In this document: in pieces, positions 29,287-29,319 of the stretch
Position numbering within the stretch: the first letter of the stretch is position 1
Layout of the letters: each line of letters begins with the position of its first letter
NCBI GenBank assembly: GCA_002359465.1
Contig: DENA01000009.1
Coordinates: 55,404 to 84,722 of the forward strand
Length of the DNA stretch: 29,319 nucleotides
Origin: Ruminococcaceae bacterium UBA2656
GTDB lineage: Bacteria > Bacillota > Clostridia > Oscillospirales > Acutalibacteraceae
Direction: 5' to 3'
The notes under the pieces: generated by a model
Databases searched by the model: none
The model's input: only the letters and a program-made list of their open reading frames with translations
What the model was told of the DNA's origin: nothing
Program-made: the position numbers and the translations under genes

Positions 29287-29319
29287 TTTGATTGTTCCGC
29301 GAGCAGGGAAAGTCCGCAC

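Noticed and set aside
29300..29319. GGGAAAGTCCGCAC at the window end resembles conserved region I of RNase P RNA (GAGGAAAGTCC)
   Set aside because: Only nine bases match exactly, the preceding bases cannot form the P3 region expected upstream, and the window ends here. Chance is a sufficient explanation; the next 350 bases would settle it.

Overview
The window looks like a chromosomal piece of an endospore-forming member of the Clostridia, most likely of the Oscillospiraceae/Ruminococcaceae kind. The sequence shows sporulation genes (a SpoVD-type penicillin-binding protein, YqfC, YqfD, YlbJ), gene orders classic for Firmicutes, strong AGGAGG ribosome binding sites and several TTG starts, with GC near one half by eye. 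The genus is an inference. Almost every gene up to 23.1 kb lies on the minus strand, so the text below follows transcription from right to left. No tRNA, rRNA, CRISPR array, transposase or phage gene was seen, and no gene-free stretch exceeds 300 bases.

Region 1 (1-4725) is the start of the division and cell-wall cluster: mraZ, rsmH, ftsL and a SpoVD-type PBP with two PASTA domains, then an unidentified gene cut by the window edge. It has a promoter and GTGG boxes phased every 10 bases in front of mraZ. Region 2 (4790-6433) is rsmD-coaD-coiled-coil gene, with its own promoter and terminator. Region 3 (6430-8765) is HPr (ptsH) followed by uvrC. Region 4 (8887-13400) is the translation/SRP operon ylxM-ffh-rpsP-khpA ... 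rimM-trmD. It is interrupted by a folate transporter gene, folT, under a tetrahydrofolate riboswitch. rplS, often last in this operon, is not present.

Region 5 (13450-23150) is a long run: yqfC-yqfD-phoH-ybeY-dgkA-era-yqzL-recO-azlC-azlD-mutS2-ypmS-like. yqfC has a good sigma-E-type promoter, phoH a sigma-A promoter, and the small gene yqzL overlaps recO. On the plus strand, divergent from yqfC, is ylbJ (23184-24251).

Region 6 (24250-29319) is more accessory. It holds a four-cysteine small protein behind a highly structured leader of about 210 nt, and an autoregulated-looking HTH regulator plus MFS efflux operon with two 19-bp palindromic operators. It also holds a DEAD-box RNA helicase and a series of plus-strand genes for very small proteins. 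One of the last is a possible 23-residue peptide made mostly of cysteine and arginine. The least explained parts are the structured leader at 24.27-24.46 kb and the small-protein tract at 28.4-29.3 kb.
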